This document shows, piece after piece, positions 1-8,806 of a stretch of 64,000 nucleotides of DNA (position 1 is the first letter of the stretch; each line of letters starts with the position of its first letter). The stretch covers positions 74,572-138,571 of the forward strand of contig JBHJOA010000048.1 of the NCBI GenBank assembly GCA_050330205.1, in the 5' to 3' direction. The stretch is from Pelagibius sp050330205. Lineage in GTDB: Bacteria > Pseudomonadota > Alphaproteobacteria > Kiloniellales > Kiloniellaceae. A model generated the notes under the pieces. That model saw only the letters and a list, made by a program, of their open reading frames with translations, did no database searches and was not told where the DNA came from. The position numbers and the translations under genes are program-made.

Positions 1-41
1 CCTTCGCCCTGTCACCCCACGACCGCCGAGGGAGACCGCCC

Positions 42-1745
42 GTGGCCGAGCCGTCCCTGCGCCGCTTCGCAGCAATTGCCGTTTTCATCGCACCGTTCGT
101 CGGTGCCTGTGCCGTCCTGGAGCAGGCGGAGCCCCCGCCTGCGCGCCAGATGGTCGCTGCGGCCAATCCGCTGGCGTCCGAGGCTGGCATGGCCATGCTG
201 CGCCAGGGCGGCTCCGCCGTCGATGCCGCCATCGCGGCCGCTCTGGTGCTGGGATTGGTGGAGCCGCAGTCGTCCGGCATCGGCGGCGGCGCGTTCCTCC
301 TGCACTACGACGCAGAAAGCCGCGGCGTCGCCGCCTATGACGGCCGGGAGAGCGCCCCCGCCAACGCAGACGAGAGCCTCTTTCTGGATGCCGGCGGCGA
401 ACCGATGCCTTTCTGGGATGCGGTCGTCGGCGGGCGCTCGGTCGGCACGCCGGGTCTGTTGCGCATGCTGGAACTGGCCCACCGCGACCACGGGCGGCTG
501 CCCTGGCGGGATCTCTTCCAGCCCGCCATCCGGCTCGCCGAGGCCGGATTCCCGGTCTCGCCGCGGCTGCACGGCCTGATCGCCGCCGACCGCTACCTGA
601 AGCGCTACCCGGCCACCGCTGCCTACTTCCACGACGACGCCGGCACCCCCCTGCCCGTCGGCACGCTGCTGCGCAACCCTGACTATGCCGATACCCTGCG
701 GGGGGTGGCCGCGGGCGGCGCAGATGCCTTCTACAGAGGGCCGGTCGCCGTCGACATCGCAGCGGCCGTGCAAGGCGCCCACGACAATCCCGGCCGCCTC
801 AACGCCCTCGACCTGCGCCGCTACCAGGCCAAGCGTCGCGCTGCGCTTTGCCTGCCCTACCGGCGATGGGTCGTTTGCGGCATGCCGCCGCCGACCTCCG
901 GTGGCGTTGCCGTGCTGCAGATACTGAAACTGCTGGAGCGCTTCGACCTCGCCGCCCTGCCGCCGGGCTCGGCGGAAGCGGTCCACCTGGTCGCCGAGGC
1001 GAGCCGTCTCGCCTTTGCCGACCGCGACCACTTCCTCGCCGACAGCGATTTCGTCGCGGTGCCGCTCGAGCGCCTGCTCGACCCCGGCTATCTCGCCGCG
1101 CGCAGCGCACTGATCGATCCGGCCGCCAGCATGGGCAGGGCCGACGCCGGCCTTGAGAGCCGGCAGGCGGCGAGCCCGGCACAACCCAACCCGCCCTCGA
1201 CCTCGCACCTTTCGGTGGTCGACCGCGACGGCAATGCCGTTTCGATGACCGCCTCCATCGAAAGCGCCTTCGGCGCCCGCCTCATGGTGCGCGGCTTCTT
1301 GCTGAACAACGAGCTGACCGACTTCTCCTTCCGGCCCAGCGTCGACGGCCAGCCAGTGGCCAACCGCGTCGAAGCAGGCAAGCGGCCGCGCAGTTCCATG
1401 GCGCCGACCCTGGTGCTCGATCGCCAAGGCCGCTTCGTCATGGCCATCGGGTCTCCCGGCGGCAGCCGTATCATTGCCTACACGGCAAAGGCCGTCGTCG
1501 CCGCACTCGACTGGAACCTGACCATGCAGGAGGCCGTCGCACTGCCCAACTTCGCCAACCGAAACGGCGCCACCGACCTGGAAGCGGGCACCTCCATCGT
1601 GGCCGCAGAGGCGGCGCTGCGGGCGCTCGGGCACGAGGTCAACCTCATCGAGATGACCAGCGGCCTGCATGGCATCCGGCGCGGCGCGCGCGGCCTGGAG
1701 GGCGGCGCCGACCCGCGTCGCGAGGGGGCGGTGCTGGGCGAGTAG
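42..1745 (+). CDS. ggt: Gamma-glutamyltransferase (Ntn-hydrolase), probable lipoprotein
   Basis: 567 aa from a GTG preceded by a GGGAGAC ribosome-binding site. The family is made as one chain that cleaves itself and moves gamma-glutamyl groups from glutathione to water or amino acids in the periplasm. The N-terminus is basic then hydrophobic and ends in VGAC, a lipobox-like site with Cys at about residue 23, so it is probably membrane-anchored. The motif STSHLSVVD places the expected nucleophile Thr at residue 387. PRSSMAPTLV and GSPGGSRI follow, matching the small subunit. Length is normal. It is the first gene in the window, so its upstream context is unknown. Confidence 0.93.
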   Translation: MAEPSLRRFAAIAVFIAPFVGACAVLEQAEPPPARQMVAAANPLASEAGMAMLRQGGSAVDAAIAAALVLGLVEPQSSGIGGGAFLLHYDAESRGVAAYDGRESAPANADESLFLDAGGEPMPFWDAVVGGRSVGTPGLLRMLELAHRDHGRLPWRDLFQPAIRLAEAGFPVSPRLHGLIAADRYLKRYPATAAYFHDDAGTPLPVGTLLRNPDYADTLRGVAAGGADAFYRGPVAVDIAAAVQGAHDNPGRLNALDLRRYQAKRRAALCLPYRRWVVCGMPPPTSGGVAVLQILKLLERFDLAALPPGSAEAVHLVAEASRLAFADRDHFLADSDFVAVPLERLLDPGYLAARSALIDPAASMGRADAGLESRQAASPAQPNPPSTSHLSVVDRDGNAVSMTASIESAFGARLMVRGFLLNNELTDFSFRPSVDGQPVANRVEAGKRPRSSMAPTLVLDRQGRFVMAIGSPGGSRIIAYTAKAVVAALDWNLTMQEAVALPNFANRNGATDLEAGTSIVAAEAALRALGHEVNLIEMTSGLHGIRRGARGLEGGADPRREGAVLGE

Positions 1746-1800
1746 TCCCGGGACAGCGCCCCCTTGCAGTCACGCCGCCTCTGACTAGACTGCGCGGGCC

Positions 1801-3024
1801 ATGAACTCTGCCTCCCCCCGCACCGCGAACCGGCCCGGCGCCGGGCTGCCGGACGTCACCCTCAAGCCGCATGGACGCAAGCGTCTCCACCGAGGCCACC
1901 CCTGGGTCTATTCCAACGAGGTGGAGATGGATGCCGCCGCCAAGGCGGTGCCGCCGGGAGACCTGGTGCGGCTTTGCGATCCGCAGGGGCGCTATCTGGC
2001 GACGGCCTTCTTCAACCGCCATCCGTTGATCGCCGCCCGCGTGCTCAGCCGCGACGAGTCGGTGGTCATCGACACCGCCTTTCTGGCCGGACGGCTGCGG
2101 CGGGCGCTTGCCGTCCGGGAGCGCCTGATCGGCGTTCCCTACTACCGCCTGGTCCACGCCGAAGCCGACGGCCTGCCCGGCGTCATCATCGACCGCTTCG
2201 GCGATGCCTTGACTCTGCAGGTGAACACCGCCGGCATGGAGGCCCTGACGCCGAGGCTGATCGATGCCCTCAACGAAGTCGTGGCGCCGACCACCATCGT
2301 GCTGCGCAACGACAGTGCCGTGCGCCGGCTGGAGCAGCTGCCGGAGTTGGTCGAGGTGGTCCAGGGCAAGCTCGACGGCCCGGTGAAGTTGATCGAGAAC
2401 ACCGCCACCTTCTTCGCCGATCTGGAAGGCGGCCAGAAGACCGGGTGGTTCTACGACCAGCGCGACAACCGGGCCTGGGCGGCGCGGCTGGCCGAGGGCG
2501 AGCGGGTGCTCGACTGCTACGCCTTCGCCGGCGGCTTCACCGTGCAGGCGGCGCTGGCGGGCGCGGCGGAGGTGATCTCGGTGGACCGCTCCCAGTCCGC
2601 CCTCGACCTCGCGGCATTGGCGGCCGAGGCCAACGGCGTCGCGGCGCGCTGCCGCTTCGTCAAGGCGGAGGTCTTCGGCGAGCTGGAGCGTCAGGGAAAG
2701 GCCGGTGAGAAGTACGGGCTCGTCATCGTCGATCCGCCGGCCTTCGTGAAGTCGAAGAAGGATCTCGCCCAGGGTCTCAAAGGCTATCGCAAGATGGTCC
2801 GGCTGGCGGCACCGCTGGTGGCCGAAGGCGGCTTCCTGCTCGCGGCCTCCTGCTCCCACCACGCCGACCTCGAAAGCTTCGCCGAGCAGGTCAAGCGCGG
2901 CCTCATGGACGCCGGCCGCGAAGGCCGCATCCTGCGCACCTCCGGTGCGGCGCCGGACCACCCGGTCCACCCGGCACTGCCGGAAAGTGCTTACCTGAAG
3001 GCGCAGATACTGGCGCTGGACTGA
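1801..3024 (+). CDS. RlmI-like 23S rRNA (cytosine-5) methyltransferase
   Basis: 407 aa SAM-dependent methyltransferase. An N-terminal PUA-type RNA-binding region (residues about 20-95, HRGHPWVYSNEVE) precedes a Rossmann domain. YAFAGGFTVQAAL forms the SAM loop, VIVDPPAFVKSKKD is the substrate motif, and the expected catalytic Cys351 lies in AASCSHH. RlmI makes m5C1962 in 23S rRNA in E. coli; the same target is inferred here. There is no Shine-Dalgarno before the ATG, and a weak -10-like TAGACT sits at 1786-1791, so the mRNA may be leaderless. It ends 3 bp from the convergent histidine kinase gene. Confidence 0.88.
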   Translation: MNSASPRTANRPGAGLPDVTLKPHGRKRLHRGHPWVYSNEVEMDAAAKAVPPGDLVRLCDPQGRYLATAFFNRHPLIAARVLSRDESVVIDTAFLAGRLRRALAVRERLIGVPYYRLVHAEADGLPGVIIDRFGDALTLQVNTAGMEALTPRLIDALNEVVAPTTIVLRNDSAVRRLEQLPELVEVVQGKLDGPVKLIENTATFFADLEGGQKTGWFYDQRDNRAWAARLAEGERVLDCYAFAGGFTVQAALAGAAEVISVDRSQSALDLAALAAEANGVAARCRFVKAEVFGELERQGKAGEKYGLVIVDPPAFVKSKKDLAQGLKGYRKMVRLAAPLVAEGGFLLAASCSHHADLESFAEQVKRGLMDAGREGRILRTSGAAPDHPVHPALPESAYLKAQILALD

Positions 3025-3027
3025 CGG

Positions 3028-4473
3028 TCAGCTCGCCTTGGCGGCCGGCTGTGCCCCGGTCTGGCGCACCGGCAGCACCAGGCGGAACAGCGTGCCCTCC
3101 GCATCGGAGCGCTCCAGGCGGATGTCGCCGCCATGCGCCCTCATGATATCGTGGGCGATCGAGAGCCCAAGGCCGGTACCCCCTTCGCGGGCCGAACCGG
3201 TAAAGGGCTTGAAGATGTTGCGCTTGGCTGCTTCGGGCATGCCGGGTCCGTTGTCCTCGACGTCGATCACCAGGTAGTCGCGCACCGGGCGCGCCGCGAG
3301 GCGCAGTTCGCCGGCACCGGCCTCCAGGGCATTGTGCGCAAGGTTGAAGAAGACGCGGTAGAGCTGCTCGCGATCCGCCTCGATCTCGAATCCGCGGTCG
3401 ACCTCGTTGATCCAGCCGGCACGGCCGGCACCGACCTCGGCCACCGCCTCGCGCACCTCGGTCAGGAGATCGCGCAGGTCGAAACGCTGCAGGTCGAGCT
3501 GCACCGGCCCTTCGCGGGTAAACTGCAGGGTCTGCGCGCAGAGATGCAGGGCGCGGTCGATCGCCCCGACCAGCGACGGCGCCATGGAGCGCACGGCGGG
3601 ATCGCCGCTCTTTCCGAGCCGGTCCGAGATCAGGCTGGCGGTGGCCAGGATATTGCGCAGGTCGTGGTTCACCTTGGTGACCGCGGTACCGAGCGCGGCG
3701 AGGCGCGTCTTCTGCAACAGCGCCGCCCTCAGACCCTGCTGCATGGTCACCAGCTCCCGCTGGGCGATGCCGATCTCGTCGCCGCGCTCCGACGGCGGCA
3801 GGGCATCGGCGGCCACTTCCGGATTGGCGCGGAAGGCCGCCATGCTCTCGGTTATGCGGCGCATCGGCCGCACCATGAGCAGATGCAGACTGAAGTAGAC
3901 CAGGGCCGCGGTGAAGACGGAGATCATCAGCGAGAGATTGAGGATGCGCCACGAATAGTCGAGCATCTCGCCGCGCAGCGGCGCCTCGTCCATCACGACC
4001 TCGACCAGGATCTCCGGATCCTTGGGCGACGGCCCGATGATACGCAGCAGACGGTTCCCCGGCATCGACAGGGTGACGACGGCATCGCGGATGAGCCCGA
4101 AGAAGCTGGCCTCGCGCAGGTCGTAGGTGGCGTCGAGCCTTTCCGGCGTCGCCACCATCAGCATCAGCTTGCCGGCGTCCGGCTTGGTCAGCGCCACCGT
4201 GTAGGCGCCGACATGCTGCAGCAGTTCGGCCTCCATCTCCTTGCTGACCATGTTGTCGGGAGTAGCCTCCAGGGCCAGGATGGAAAGGTGGGCCGCGGCC
4301 AGGCGTTCCTGCAGATAAACCACGCGCATGCGGCCAATGGACGGCGCATAGATCAACACCTCCGCCAGCATGACGAAGGCTATGGTCAGGAGCAGCAGCT
4401 TGGCCGAGAGGCTCCTGGTCAGAGGAGGCAGGCGAAGACTGTTCCCGGAGGATCGGTGACCCAACATAACCAT
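3028..4473 (-). CDS. Sensor histidine kinase with periplasmic sensor and HAMP domain
   Basis: 481 aa. Two membrane segments (residues about 24-43 and 178-200) enclose a periplasmic region of roughly 130 residues. A HAMP linker (about 200-253) follows. The phospho-acceptor His270 lies in KVNHDLRN, an NHDLRN variant of the H-box. The ATPase domain shows an N-box (FFNLAHNALEAG), a G1 box (DVEDNGPGMP) and a G2 box (GGTGLGLSIAHDI). No response regulator lies nearby, so it is an orphan kinase or pairs with a regulator encoded elsewhere. It lies 124 bp downstream of the Cys-repeat peptide gene on the same strand. The ligand is unknown. Confidence 0.9.
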   Translation of the reverse strand: MVMLGHRSSGNSLRLPPLTRSLSAKLLLLTIAFVMLAEVLIYAPSIGRMRVVYLQERLAAAHLSILALEATPDNMVSKEMEAELLQHVGAYTVALTKPDAGKLMLMVATPERLDATYDLREASFFGLIRDAVVTLSMPGNRLLRIIGPSPKDPEILVEVVMDEAPLRGEMLDYSWRILNLSLMISVFTAALVYFSLHLLMVRPMRRITESMAAFRANPEVAADALPPSERGDEIGIAQRELVTMQQGLRAALLQKTRLAALGTAVTKVNHDLRNILATASLISDRLGKSGDPAVRSMAPSLVGAIDRALHLCAQTLQFTREGPVQLDLQRFDLRDLLTEVREAVAEVGAGRAGWINEVDRGFEIEADREQLYRVFFNLAHNALEAGAGELRLAARPVRDYLVIDVEDNGPGMPEAAKRNIFKPFTGSAREGGTGLGLSIAHDIMRAHGGDIRLERSDAEGTLFRLVLPVRQTGAQPAAKAS

Positions 4474-4597
4474 GGCTTATACCATGCGGGCCAACCCGGC
4501 GGGAATTGCGGCTGACAAGGGGGATGCGCCTGCCGTGACCGCAGGGGAACGGTCGAAGATCGGCAGGCGCTCCAGGCAGGCGACGGTCAGGGCCGGT

Positions 4598-4879
4598 TCA
4601 GTTGGACTTGGCCGCGCAGGGACTGCAGGGATTGGCCGCCGCACAGGGGTTAGCGGCCGCACAGGGGTTGGCGGCGGCGCAGGGGCTGCAGGGGTTGCAC
4701 GGCTTTTTGACGACGGCCGCACAAGGGTTACAGGGGTTGGCCGCCGCACAGGGGCTGCAGGGATTGCAGGCCGCGATCTGCACCGAAGTGCCGGCGGCGT
4801 GGCTCGCGGCGAGCGGCAATGCGACGGCACCCGCGGATACCGTTGCGACGCTCAGCGCCACCAGGGTTTTCTTCAACAT
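4598..4879 (-). CDS. Secreted Cys-Pro repeat peptide (NPC/SPC repeats), function unknown
   Basis: 93 aa. The ATG at 4879 was chosen because GGAGG lies about 8 nt upstream and it gives a clean signal peptide (MLKKTLVALSVATVSAGAVA, then LPLAASHA). An in-frame ATG at 4936 would put 19 polar residues before that signal. The predicted mature part is about 65 residues with 12 cysteines, nearly all in NPC or SPC triplets, including four AAANPC units and two CNPCSPC blocks. There is no aromatic residue and almost no charge apart from three lysines. The pattern suggests metal binding or a disulfide-rich structure, but I recognise no family. It is flanked by a TVP38 gene upstream and a histidine kinase gene downstream, all on the minus strand. 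Confidence 0.75.
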   Translation of the reverse strand: MLKKTLVALSVATVSAGAVALPLAASHAAGTSVQIAACNPCSPCAAANPCNPCAAVVKKPCNPCSPCAAANPCAAANPCAAANPCSPCAAKSN

Positions 4880-5081
4880 AGACTTGCCTCCAGTCTGTTC
4901 GATCTCACTAGGCTCCCCGGGAAGAGAAGCTTTCACAGCGGCGGTCCCTTCAAAGGGGGCCGATGCCGATGGACCGACAATGCGCGGGACACCGTGCGAT
5001 CTCGAATCACGCTCTTGCGATTGGCTTCAACTTCCCGTGAAACTCCGGTGAATACAAGCAGTGGCCTCGGCGGCCGGGGTG

Positions 5082-5864
5082 TTATGGACGCTCGGAATCG
5101 TCGTCGCCGCCCGCCTTCACGTTTTTGTGGGTCGCCTTTCTGTAGATCACCGGCAGCAGCGAGAGGACCACGAGTCCAATGATTGGCAGCAGCACAGCCG
5201 GCTCGAAAATGGCGTCCCCGATTGTCGCGGTCTCGCCTGCTGCGAAGATGGCGCCCAGGCCGTTGCCCACTGAGGCATAGACCAGCGAACCCGGAACGAT
5301 GCCGAGAAGCGTTCCGATGACAAAGACCTTCAGCGAGACGCCGAGGAAAGCCGGCACGAGGTTGACCAGCCAGAAAGGGAACAGTGGGACCAGCCGGAGG
5401 ACGAGAAGGTAGCTCAGGGCATCCCGCTGGAAGCCGGCCCGCATGCGCCGCATTGCCGGGCCGGCGCGGTCGCGCAACAGGTCGCCGATTGCCGTTCGCG
5501 CCGCCAGGAACACGGCGACGGCGCCCAAGGTCGCTCCGATCACCGCGCAAAGCGCACCGGTCAAGGTGCCGAAGAGGAAGCCGCCGGCCACGGTCATGAC
5601 AAGGGCGCCGGGAATCGAGAAGGCCACTATCACCGCGTAGAAGGCAATGTAGGCGAGCGGGGCCAGCGCACCATAGGACTCCACGAGTCGCAGCAGGGCC
5701 TCGCGGTGCGCTTCCAGAGTTTCGAAGTCGAGGTAGCGCAGGCCGCCCAATGCCAGGAATGCGAGCAGGCCGGCCAGCAGCACGCCCGCCGGCAGCAGGC
5801 GCCGGAGGGCGAGGCGGCTTCCGCCGGGGTCCGATCCGGCGGGATCTGGGCTCGGCTCGGGCAT
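5082..5864 (-). CDS. TVP38/TMEM64 (DedA-like, VTT domain) membrane protein
   Basis: 260 aa inner-membrane protein. The start at 5864 (MPEPSPDPAG) follows AAGGAG at good spacing; a longer frame to 5957 would add a non-hydrophobic extension. The family signature is clear: VAGGFLFGTLTGA, the F/LP-rich stretch LVLRLVPLFPFWLVNLVPAFLGV, and GIVPGSLVY. VTT-domain proteins are linked to lipid scrambling or transport, but this member's substrate is unknown. It is a clear paralogue of the TVP38 protein at 40466-41242, sharing nearly the same LRLxPLFPFxxVNLVPAFLGV core. It is divergent from rpmH across 255 bp. Confidence 0.88.
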   Translation of the reverse strand: MPEPSPDPAGSDPGGSRLALRRLLPAGVLLAGLLAFLALGGLRYLDFETLEAHREALLRLVESYGALAPLAYIAFYAVIVAFSIPGALVMTVAGGFLFGTLTGALCAVIGATLGAVAVFLAARTAIGDLLRDRAGPAMRRMRAGFQRDALSYLLVLRLVPLFPFWLVNLVPAFLGVSLKVFVIGTLLGIVPGSLVYASVGNGLGAIFAAGETATIGDAIFEPAVLLPIIGLVVLSLLPVIYRKATHKNVKAGGDDDSERP

Positions 5865-6047
5865 CGCGCTCCTTTCGTGAGACCAGGTTAGCAAAGAGTT
5901 AACGGCGGGTGGCGTCGGCCCGGACGGAAGCCGCAAAACGGCAGGAATCCGCGCCATACAGAGGTTTTAGCCGCCAGCCGCCCTGGCCGCCAATCACCTC
6001 CGTGCGAGGCGCCGTCGAGAATCCGGCGAAGCGGCCGCTGCCGGTCG

Positions 6048-6076
6048 TTGACAGAGCCCCGGCCCACCCTTATACA
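6048..6076 (+). promoter_or_regulatory. Sigma-70-type promoter for rpmH-rnpA-yidD
   Basis: A perfect -35 TTGACA (6048-6053), a 17-nt spacer and a -10 TATACA (6071-6076) lie 44 nt before the rpmH start. This is the strongest promoter match I noticed in the window, as expected for a ribosomal protein gene. The predicted transcription start is near 6083. The rest of the 255-bp gap back to the divergent TVP38 gene shows no other clear signal. Confidence 0.8.
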
Positions 6077-6119
6077 GCCCCGTCAATTCGAGATTCAGCC
6101 TGTTACTGGAGTTTAAGCC

Positions 6120-6254
6120 GTGAAGCGCACTTATCAGCCCAGTGTGCTGGTTCGCAAGCGCCGCCACGGGTTCCGCGCACGCAAGGGAACCGTTGGCGGG
6201 CGTCGCGTTCTTGCCCGTCGGCGCGCCAAGGGCCGCAAGCGCCTTTCCGCCTAA
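6120..6254 (+). CDS. rpmH: 50S ribosomal protein L34
   Basis: 44 aa, starting with GTG (MKRTYQPSVLVRKRRHGF by family alignment). It is the standard very basic L34 sequence, with RKRRHGFRAR and the GRKRLSA end. L34 is part of the large ribosomal subunit near the exit-tunnel region. GTG is the only start giving the conserved MKRT start. It opens the conserved rpmH-rnpA-yidD-yidC order, and rnpA follows after 5 nt. Confidence 0.97.
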   Translation: MKRTYQPSVLVRKRRHGFRARKGTVGGRRVLARRRAKGRKRLSA

Positions 6255-6259
6255 GTGTC

Positions 6260-6682
6260 ATGATGCCGACCGTCGGGCGGCTCAAGACACGGCCCCAATT
6301 CCTCAAGGTCGCGGCGGCCAGGCGCAAGTGGGTCACGCCGGGCCTCGTCCTGCAAGCTGCCAGGCGCCAGCGCGGAGAAGACCGTGCGGCGCCTGATGCG
6401 TGCTTGGCGGACGCCAACGAGGATGCGGAGGTCCGGGTCGGCTTCACGGTCACCCGCAAGGTCGGCAACGCCGTGGAACGCAACCGTGCCAAGCGGCGCC
6501 TGCGGGCGGCGGCGGCAGAGGTCTTTCCGCGGCTCGGCCGGCCCAGCACCGACTACGTGGTAGTCGGCCGCCTCGGCACCCTCGACCGCCCCTACGACGC
6601 GCTGAGGGCGGACCTCGAGCAGGCCATCGCGAAGCTCGACCGCGACGGCCGTCACCGCCGCCAGGAGGAGGCATCGCAATGA
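6260..6682 (+). CDS. rnpA: Ribonuclease P protein component
   Basis: 140 aa. The protein cofactor of RNase P helps the RNA subunit remove 5' leaders from tRNA precursors. The RNR signature is intact: RVGFTVTRKVGNAVERNRAKRRLR (central part VGNAVERNRAKRRLR). An N-terminal GRLKTRPQFLKV segment begins the fold. Two ATGs are adjacent (6260 and 6263), and the first is used here. The gene overlaps yidD by 4 nt (ATGA), implying translational coupling. Confidence 0.95.
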   Translation: MMPTVGRLKTRPQFLKVAAARRKWVTPGLVLQAARRQRGEDRAAPDACLADANEDAEVRVGFTVTRKVGNAVERNRAKRRLRAAAAEVFPRLGRPSTDYVVVGRLGTLDRPYDALRADLEQAIAKLDRDGRHRRQEEASQ

Positions 6683-6990
6683 AGGCTGCCAGTTTCGTCC
6701 TGCTGGTCCTGATCCGCGGCTATCAGCTGCTGATCTCGCCGATGTTTCCGCCGAGCTGTCGCTACTTCCCGACCTGCTCCGAATACGCCCGCCAGGCCGT
6801 CAAGTGCCACGGTCCTCTCACAGGAAGCTGGCTGGCGCTGCGACGCCTGCTGCGCTGCCACCCCTGGGGCGGCCTCGGATACGATCCCGTGCCGGAGAAG
6901 TCCGGCGCGGCGCGGTCTCGCACCGGACAGCACTCCGGCCTTGGGCTGTGCACGGACAATCACCATCTGGATCACCTAACGGGCCGTTGA
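6679..6990 (+). CDS. yidD: Membrane protein insertion efficiency factor YidD
   Basis: 103 aa small amphipathic protein that helps YidC insert proteins into the inner membrane. It has the family core LIRGYQLLISPMFPP, then CRYFPTCSEYARQA and GSWLALRRLLRCHPWGG-GYDPVP. The ATG overlaps the rnpA stop by 4 nt, and AGGAGG lies at 6663-6668. The C-terminal tail of about 25 residues after YDPVP is polar and unconserved. yidC begins 28 bp downstream. Confidence 0.93.
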   Translation: MKAASFVLLVLIRGYQLLISPMFPPSCRYFPTCSEYARQAVKCHGPLTGSWLALRRLLRCHPWGGLGYDPVPEKSGAARSRTGQHSGLGLCTDNHHLDHLTGR

Positions 6991-7018
6991 GGCCCGCCCC
7001 TGGAGCCCGTCTCGCCTT

Positions 7019-8794
7019 ATGGAACAGCGCAACCTTCTCCTCGCGATTGTCCTGTCGCTGGCCATCCTGATCGGCTTCCAGTTTATCTTCCCGCCGGCCC
7101 CTCCGCCGCCGCAGCCGCAGACCGCCGAGGAAACCATCGATGGCGCCCCCGGCAGCGTACCGACCCTCTCCGGCGACACCGCCGCACCCGGCGACATCGG
7201 CGTGCCGGCCACGCCCTCGCGCGACGACGCCATCGGCGTCAGTCCGCGCGTCTCCATCGACACTCCGCTGCTCTCCGGCTCCATCGCCCTGCGCGGCGCG
7301 CGCCTCGACGACCTGATCCTGAAGCAGTATCGCGAAGCTCTGGACCCGGCGAGCGCGCCGATCACCCTGCTGTCGCCGGAAGGCTCGGCCAATCCCTACT
7401 TCTCGCGCTTCGCCTGGGCAGCAAGGCCGGACAGCGGCGTGACGCTTCCCAGGGCAGACACCCTGTGGGAGGCCGAAGGAGGATCGCTTTCCATCGGTTC
7501 CCCGGTCACCCTGCGCTGGGACAACGGCGAAGGACTGATCTTCGAACAGGTCATCGCCATCGACGACGAGTACCTCTTCACGGTGACCCAGCGTGTCATC
7601 AATAACGGCGCCGAGGCCGCCGACCTCGCGCCCTTCGGCCTGATTTCCCGCACCGGAACGCCGGATATCCTCGGCTTCTTCATCCTGCACGAAGGTCCCA
7701 TCGGCTTCCTCGGCGACAGCCTGAAGGAAGTGGACTACAGCGACCTGAAGGACGACTACCAGGGCCAGCAGGTGGTGAGAAGCTACGACACCACCGGTGG
7801 CTGGATCGGCATCACCGACAAGTACTGGCTGGCCGCCCTGGTGCCGAGCCAGGACACCGAGGTAAAGGCCCGCTACGTCTACACCCAGCCGGGCGGCCGT
7901 GACCACTACCAGTCTGACATCCTCTACAGCGCCGCGACCGTGGCGCCGGGCGCAAGCCAGGAGACCACCAGCCGGCTGTTCGCCGGTGCCAAGGTGGTGC
8001 CGATGCTGGAGCGCTACCAGGAGACCTACGGCATCAGCAACTTCGACCTCGCCGTCGATTTCGGCTGGTTCTATTTCCTCACCAAGCCGATCTTCTACGC
8101 CCTGCACTGGCTGAACGAGCAGCTCGGCAACTTCGGCCTCGCCATCCTGGCACTGACCGTGGCCATCAAGCTGGTGTTCTTCCCGCTGGCCAACAAGTCC
8201 TACAAGTCGATGGCCAAGATGCGCAAACTGCAGCCCAAGATGCTGGAGCTGCGCGAACGCTTCGGCGAGGACAAGCAGCGCCTCAACCAGGAAATGATGG
8301 CGCTCTACAAGAAGGAAGGCGCCAACCCGCTGTCGGGCTGCCTGCCGATCCTGATTCAGATCCCGGTGTTCTTCGCGCTCTACAAGGTGATGTTTGTCAC
8401 CATCGAGATGCGGCACGCCCCCTTCTACGGCTGGATCAAGGATCTTTCGGCCCAGGATCCGACCTCGATCCTCAACGCCTTCGGGCTGCTGCCCTGGGGC
8501 GTGCCGGAACTCGGCATCTTCAACATCCTCAACCTCGGCATCTGGCCGCTGCTCATGGGCATCTCGATGTTCCTGCAGCAGAAGCTCAACCCGCAGCCGC
8601 CCGACCCGGTGCAGGCAAAGATTTTCCTCATGATGCCGATCGTCTTCACCTTCCTGCTGGCGACCTTCCCGGCCGGCCTGGTGATCTACTGGACCTGGAA
8701 CAACGTGCTGTCCATGGCGCAGCAGGCGTTCATCATGAAGCGCCAGGGTGTGCCGATCGGCAGCGGCAAGCCGAAGCCGACCACCACGACCTGA
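7019..8794 (+). CDS. yidC: Membrane protein insertase YidC
   Basis: 591 aa, the long Gram-negative form. It has an N-terminal membrane anchor (LLLAIVLSLAILIGFQFIF), a Pro-rich linker and a large periplasmic P1 domain to about residue 350. The conserved insertase core follows: FGWFYFLTKPIFYALHWL, a cytoplasmic helical hairpin (KMRKLQPKMLELRERFG) and NPLSGCLPILIQIPVFFALY. It folds and inserts inner-membrane proteins alone or with SecYEG. Its position in the rpmH-engB cluster is standard. Confidence 0.97.
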   Translation: MEQRNLLLAIVLSLAILIGFQFIFPPAPPPPQPQTAEETIDGAPGSVPTLSGDTAAPGDIGVPATPSRDDAIGVSPRVSIDTPLLSGSIALRGARLDDLILKQYREALDPASAPITLLSPEGSANPYFSRFAWAARPDSGVTLPRADTLWEAEGGSLSIGSPVTLRWDNGEGLIFEQVIAIDDEYLFTVTQRVINNGAEAADLAPFGLISRTGTPDILGFFILHEGPIGFLGDSLKEVDYSDLKDDYQGQQVVRSYDTTGGWIGITDKYWLAALVPSQDTEVKARYVYTQPGGRDHYQSDILYSAATVAPGASQETTSRLFAGAKVVPMLERYQETYGISNFDLAVDFGWFYFLTKPIFYALHWLNEQLGNFGLAILALTVAIKLVFFPLANKSYKSMAKMRKLQPKMLELRERFGEDKQRLNQEMMALYKKEGANPLSGCLPILIQIPVFFALYKVMFVTIEMRHAPFYGWIKDLSAQDPTSILNAFGLLPWGVPELGIFNILNLGIWPLLMGISMFLQQKLNPQPPDPVQAKIFLMMPIVFTFLLATFPAGLVIYWTWNNVLSMAQQAFIMKRQGVPIGSGKPKPTTTT

Positions 8795-8806
8795 CGGGCG
8801 GGCCGC

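Noticed and set aside
4598..4879. Bufferin-type copper metallophore (DUF2282)
   Set aside because: Cysteine pattern and repeats differ and no DUF692/DUF2063 partner genes lie beside it.
4602..5051. Plus-strand frame rich in AAQGLQGL repeats
   Set aside because: It is the antisense reading of the NPC-repeat peptide gene, has no signal peptide or ribosome-binding site, and the minus-strand gene has both.
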